Source: Variovorax ginsengisoli
Lineage (GTDB): Bacteria; Pseudomonadota; Gammaproteobacteria; Burkholderiales; Burkholderiaceae_C
Reading direction: 5' to 3'
Assembly (NCBI RefSeq): GCF_006438845.1
Contig: NZ_RCZJ01000003.1
Span: forward strand, 464,353-528,352
Length of the DNA: 64,000 nt
Below the pieces are notes generated by a model. That model did no database searches. It was not told the origin of the DNA and worked only from the letters and a program-made list of their open reading frames with translations. Both the position numbers and the translations under genes were made by a program. Positions 62,392-64,000 of this stretch are shown here, one piece after another; the first letter of the stretch is position 1, and the number at the start of each line of letters is the position of its first letter.

Positions 62392-64000
62392 ATGACCATC
62401 CCCGCCTCTTTCATCCAGGAACTCATCGCGCGCGCCGACGTGGTGGAAATCGTCGGGCGCTATGTCCCTCTGAAGAAGGCCGGCGCCAACTTCATGGGGC
62501 TGTGCCCCTTTCACGGCGAGAAGTCCCCGTCGTTCTCCGTCAGCCCGACCAAGCAGTTCTATCACTGCTTCGGCTGCGGGGTGCACGGCAACGCCATCGG
62601 CTTTCTGATGGAACACGGTGGCATGGGCTTCGTCGAGGCGGTGCACGACCTGGCCGGACAATATGGCTTGCAGGTCCCCGAGGATGATGCGTCGCCCGAA
62701 GAACGCGCCCGCGCCGCCGGCCAGCGCCAGAAGCAGGCCACGCTCTCGGACGTGCTCGAGAAGGCCGGCGAGGCCTATCGCAAGCAGCTGCGCCAGTCGC
62801 CCGGCGCCATCGACTACCTGAAGGGACGCGGCGTGTCGAGCGAGGTCGCCAAGCAGTTCGGCATCGGCTACGCGCCGCCCGGCTGGCGCACGCTGGCCGG
62901 CGTCTTCCCGGACTACGACGATCCGTTGCTCGCGGAGAGCGGCCTGGTGATCGTCGGCGAGGAAGACGCAGACAAGCGCTACGACCGCTTTCGCGACCGC
63001 GTGATGTTCCCGATCCGCAACGTCAAGGGCGAATGCATCGGCTTCGGCGGGCGCGTGCTCGGCGACGAGAAGCCCAAATACCTCAACTCGCCAGAGACGC
63101 CGGTGTTCAGCAAAGGCCGCGAGCTGTACGGCCTCTTCGAGTCACGCGCCGCGTTGCGCGACAAGGGCTACGCATTGGTCACCGAGGGCTACATGGACGT
63201 GGTGGCACTGGCCCAGCTCGGCTTCCCGAATGCGGTGGCTACGCTCGGCACGGCGTGCACGCCCGAGCATGTGCAGAAGCTCTTCCGCTTCACCGACTCG
63301 GTGGTCTTCAGCTTCGACGGCGACGCCGCCGGACGCCGCGCCGCCCGCAAGGCACTCGACAGCGCCCTGCCGTTCGCCTCGGACGTTCGCAGCGTCAAGT
63401 TCCTGTTTCTTCCTGCCGAGCACGACCCGGACAGTTTCATCCGCGAGCACGGCGCCGAGGCCTTTTCGCGCTTCGTGAACGAGGCTACGCCACTGAGCCG
63501 ATTCATGATCGAGGCGGCGCGCGAGGGCTGCGACCTGGGCAGCGCCGAAGGCCGTGCCCACATGGCTGCCAACGCCAAGCCGCTGTGGAGCGCACTGCCC
63601 GAAGGCGCCCTCAAGCGCCAACTGCTCGGTGAGATCGCTGAACTGGTGCAGCTCGGCATGCAGGACATCAATGCACTCTGGATGCCGGCTGCGCCGCCGC
63701 CCGCCCGCAACGCGCCCCAGCCTTTTCCAGAAGCGCCGCGCTACGAAGACGACGGCACGCCCGTCGGCTACCCGTCGCGCGACCGCAAGGAACGCGGAAA
63801 CTGGCGTGACAAGCGTGAAGGCGGCAAGGGCAGCTGGGGCGACCGCAGTGCCCGCGGTAACTTTGCTGCCGGCAGCGCGGCGCGCCCACGCCTTCGACCC
63901 CCCGGCAGACCCGATGTCGCGGCCCGGCTGCTGCTGTCGAACATGCACGAATGGGAACCGCTGTCGCACGAACTGCACAGCCTGTTGTGCGATCTGCCCG
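62392..64000 (+). CDS. dnaG: DNA primase DnaG (3' end outside window)
   Basis: 536 codons are visible. The N-terminal zinc domain has CPFHGEKSPSFS and YHCFGCGVHGN (CHC2). The RNA polymerase domain follows with FGGRVLGDEKPKYLNSPETPVFSKG and the Toprim motifs VTEGYMDVVAL and SFDGDAAGRRAARKAL. After LGTACTPEHVQ the chain passes into a linker rich in Arg/Gly/Pro (about 435-505) and the start of the DnaB-binding domain. It is the primer-making enzyme at forks. The gene is truncated only by the window edge. Confidence 0.97.
   Translation, partial: MTIPASFIQELIARADVVEIVGRYVPLKKAGANFMGLCPFHGEKSPSFSVSPTKQFYHCFGCGVHGNAIGFLMEHGGMGFVEAVHDLAGQYGLQVPEDDASPEERARAAGQRQKQATLSDVLEKAGEAYRKQLRQSPGAIDYLKGRGVSSEVAKQFGIGYAPPGWRTLAGVFPDYDDPLLAESGLVIVGEEDADKRYDRFRDRVMFPIRNVKGECIGFGGRVLGDEKPKYLNSPETPVFSKGRELYGLFESRAALRDKGYALVTEGYMDVVALAQLGFPNAVATLGTACTPEHVQKLFRFTDSVVFSFDGDAAGRRAARKALDSALPFASDVRSVKFLFLPAEHDPDSFIREHGAEAFSRFVNEATPLSRFMIEAAREGCDLGSAEGRAHMAANAKPLWSALPEGALKRQLLGEIAELVQLGMQDINALWMPAAPPPARNAPQPFPEAPRYEDDGTPVGYPSRDRKERGNWRDKREGGKGSWGDRSARGNFAAGSAARPRLRPPGRPDVAARLLLSNMHEWEPLSHELHSLLCDLP

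Overview
The window is high-GC bacterial chromosome, densely coded on both strands, with two tRNA genes and no rRNA, CRISPR array, transposase or phage gene that I can see. Gene content points to a betaproteobacterium of the Burkholderiales, most like Comamonadaceae (Variovorax/Acidovorax type): EarP with an Arg32-type EF-P, hupB-tRNA-Val-ppiD-tRNA-His, surE-pcm-nlpD next to rlmD, a phasin, a BpH3-like H-NS protein and a HemP-type protein. The genus is inferred from gene content only.

Layout. 1-3.9 kb: an extracytoplasmic flavin/electron-transfer operon (tail of a membrane protein, DUF2271 protein with an ApbE-type flavinylation motif, DUF4198 protein, ApbE, membrane-anchored diflavin reductase). 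4-8.9 kb: a MacA-MacB-outer-membrane-factor efflux operon. 9-15 kb: iron acquisition (Fiu-like receptor, PiuC/YbiX oxygenase, Bfd ferredoxin, TonB-ExbB-ExbD, HemP), with Fur-box-like sites in front of fiu, bfd and hemP. 15-24.5 kb: housekeeping genes (HbpS/GlcG protein, BAX-inhibitor-like protein, rlmD, nlpD-pcm-surE without rpoS, quinone oxidoreductase, H-NS-like protein, tRNA-His, ppiD, tRNA-Val, hupB). 24.7-28.6 kb: tartrate/malate dehydrogenase, a haloacetate dehalogenase with a complete catalytic set, a LysR regulator and an EamA exporter. 28.6-32.5 kb: pgsA, uvrC, earP.

32.46-49.2 kb is a catabolic block lying between earP and efp, two genes that are normally neighbours. A leftward operon (hydantoin-racemase-like protein, D-2-hydroxyacid-type FAD oxidase, HpcH/HpaI aldolase) and a rightward 11-gene operon (DapA-like lyase/aldolase, complete dipeptide-type ABC importer, epimerase, SDR, flavin monooxygenase, second SDR lacking the catalytic Tyr/Lys, D-hydantoinase, N-carbamoyl-D-amino acid hydrolase) flank a LysR gene. 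The same palindrome CTTAAC-N5-GTTAAG occurs in both control regions, so the two operons are probably one regulon. Racemase, hydantoinase and carbamoylase form a full D-hydantoinase route. The importer, flavoenzymes and lyases around it suggest a broader pathway for a cyclic ureide that I cannot match to a described pathway. This is the best candidate for an undescribed system here.

49.6-64 kb: FAH-family hydratase, efp, LOG-family protein, MFS transporter, rmuC, 2-hydroxyacid dehydrogenase, NhaD-type antiporter, pncB, CsbD protein, a Lys/Ala-rich secreted protein, thioesterase, phasin, a 3-hydroxyacyl-CoA dehydrogenase-like SDR, YihY protein and the first two thirds or so of dnaG, cut by the window end. 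Most terminators are simple GC hairpins with T-tracts.
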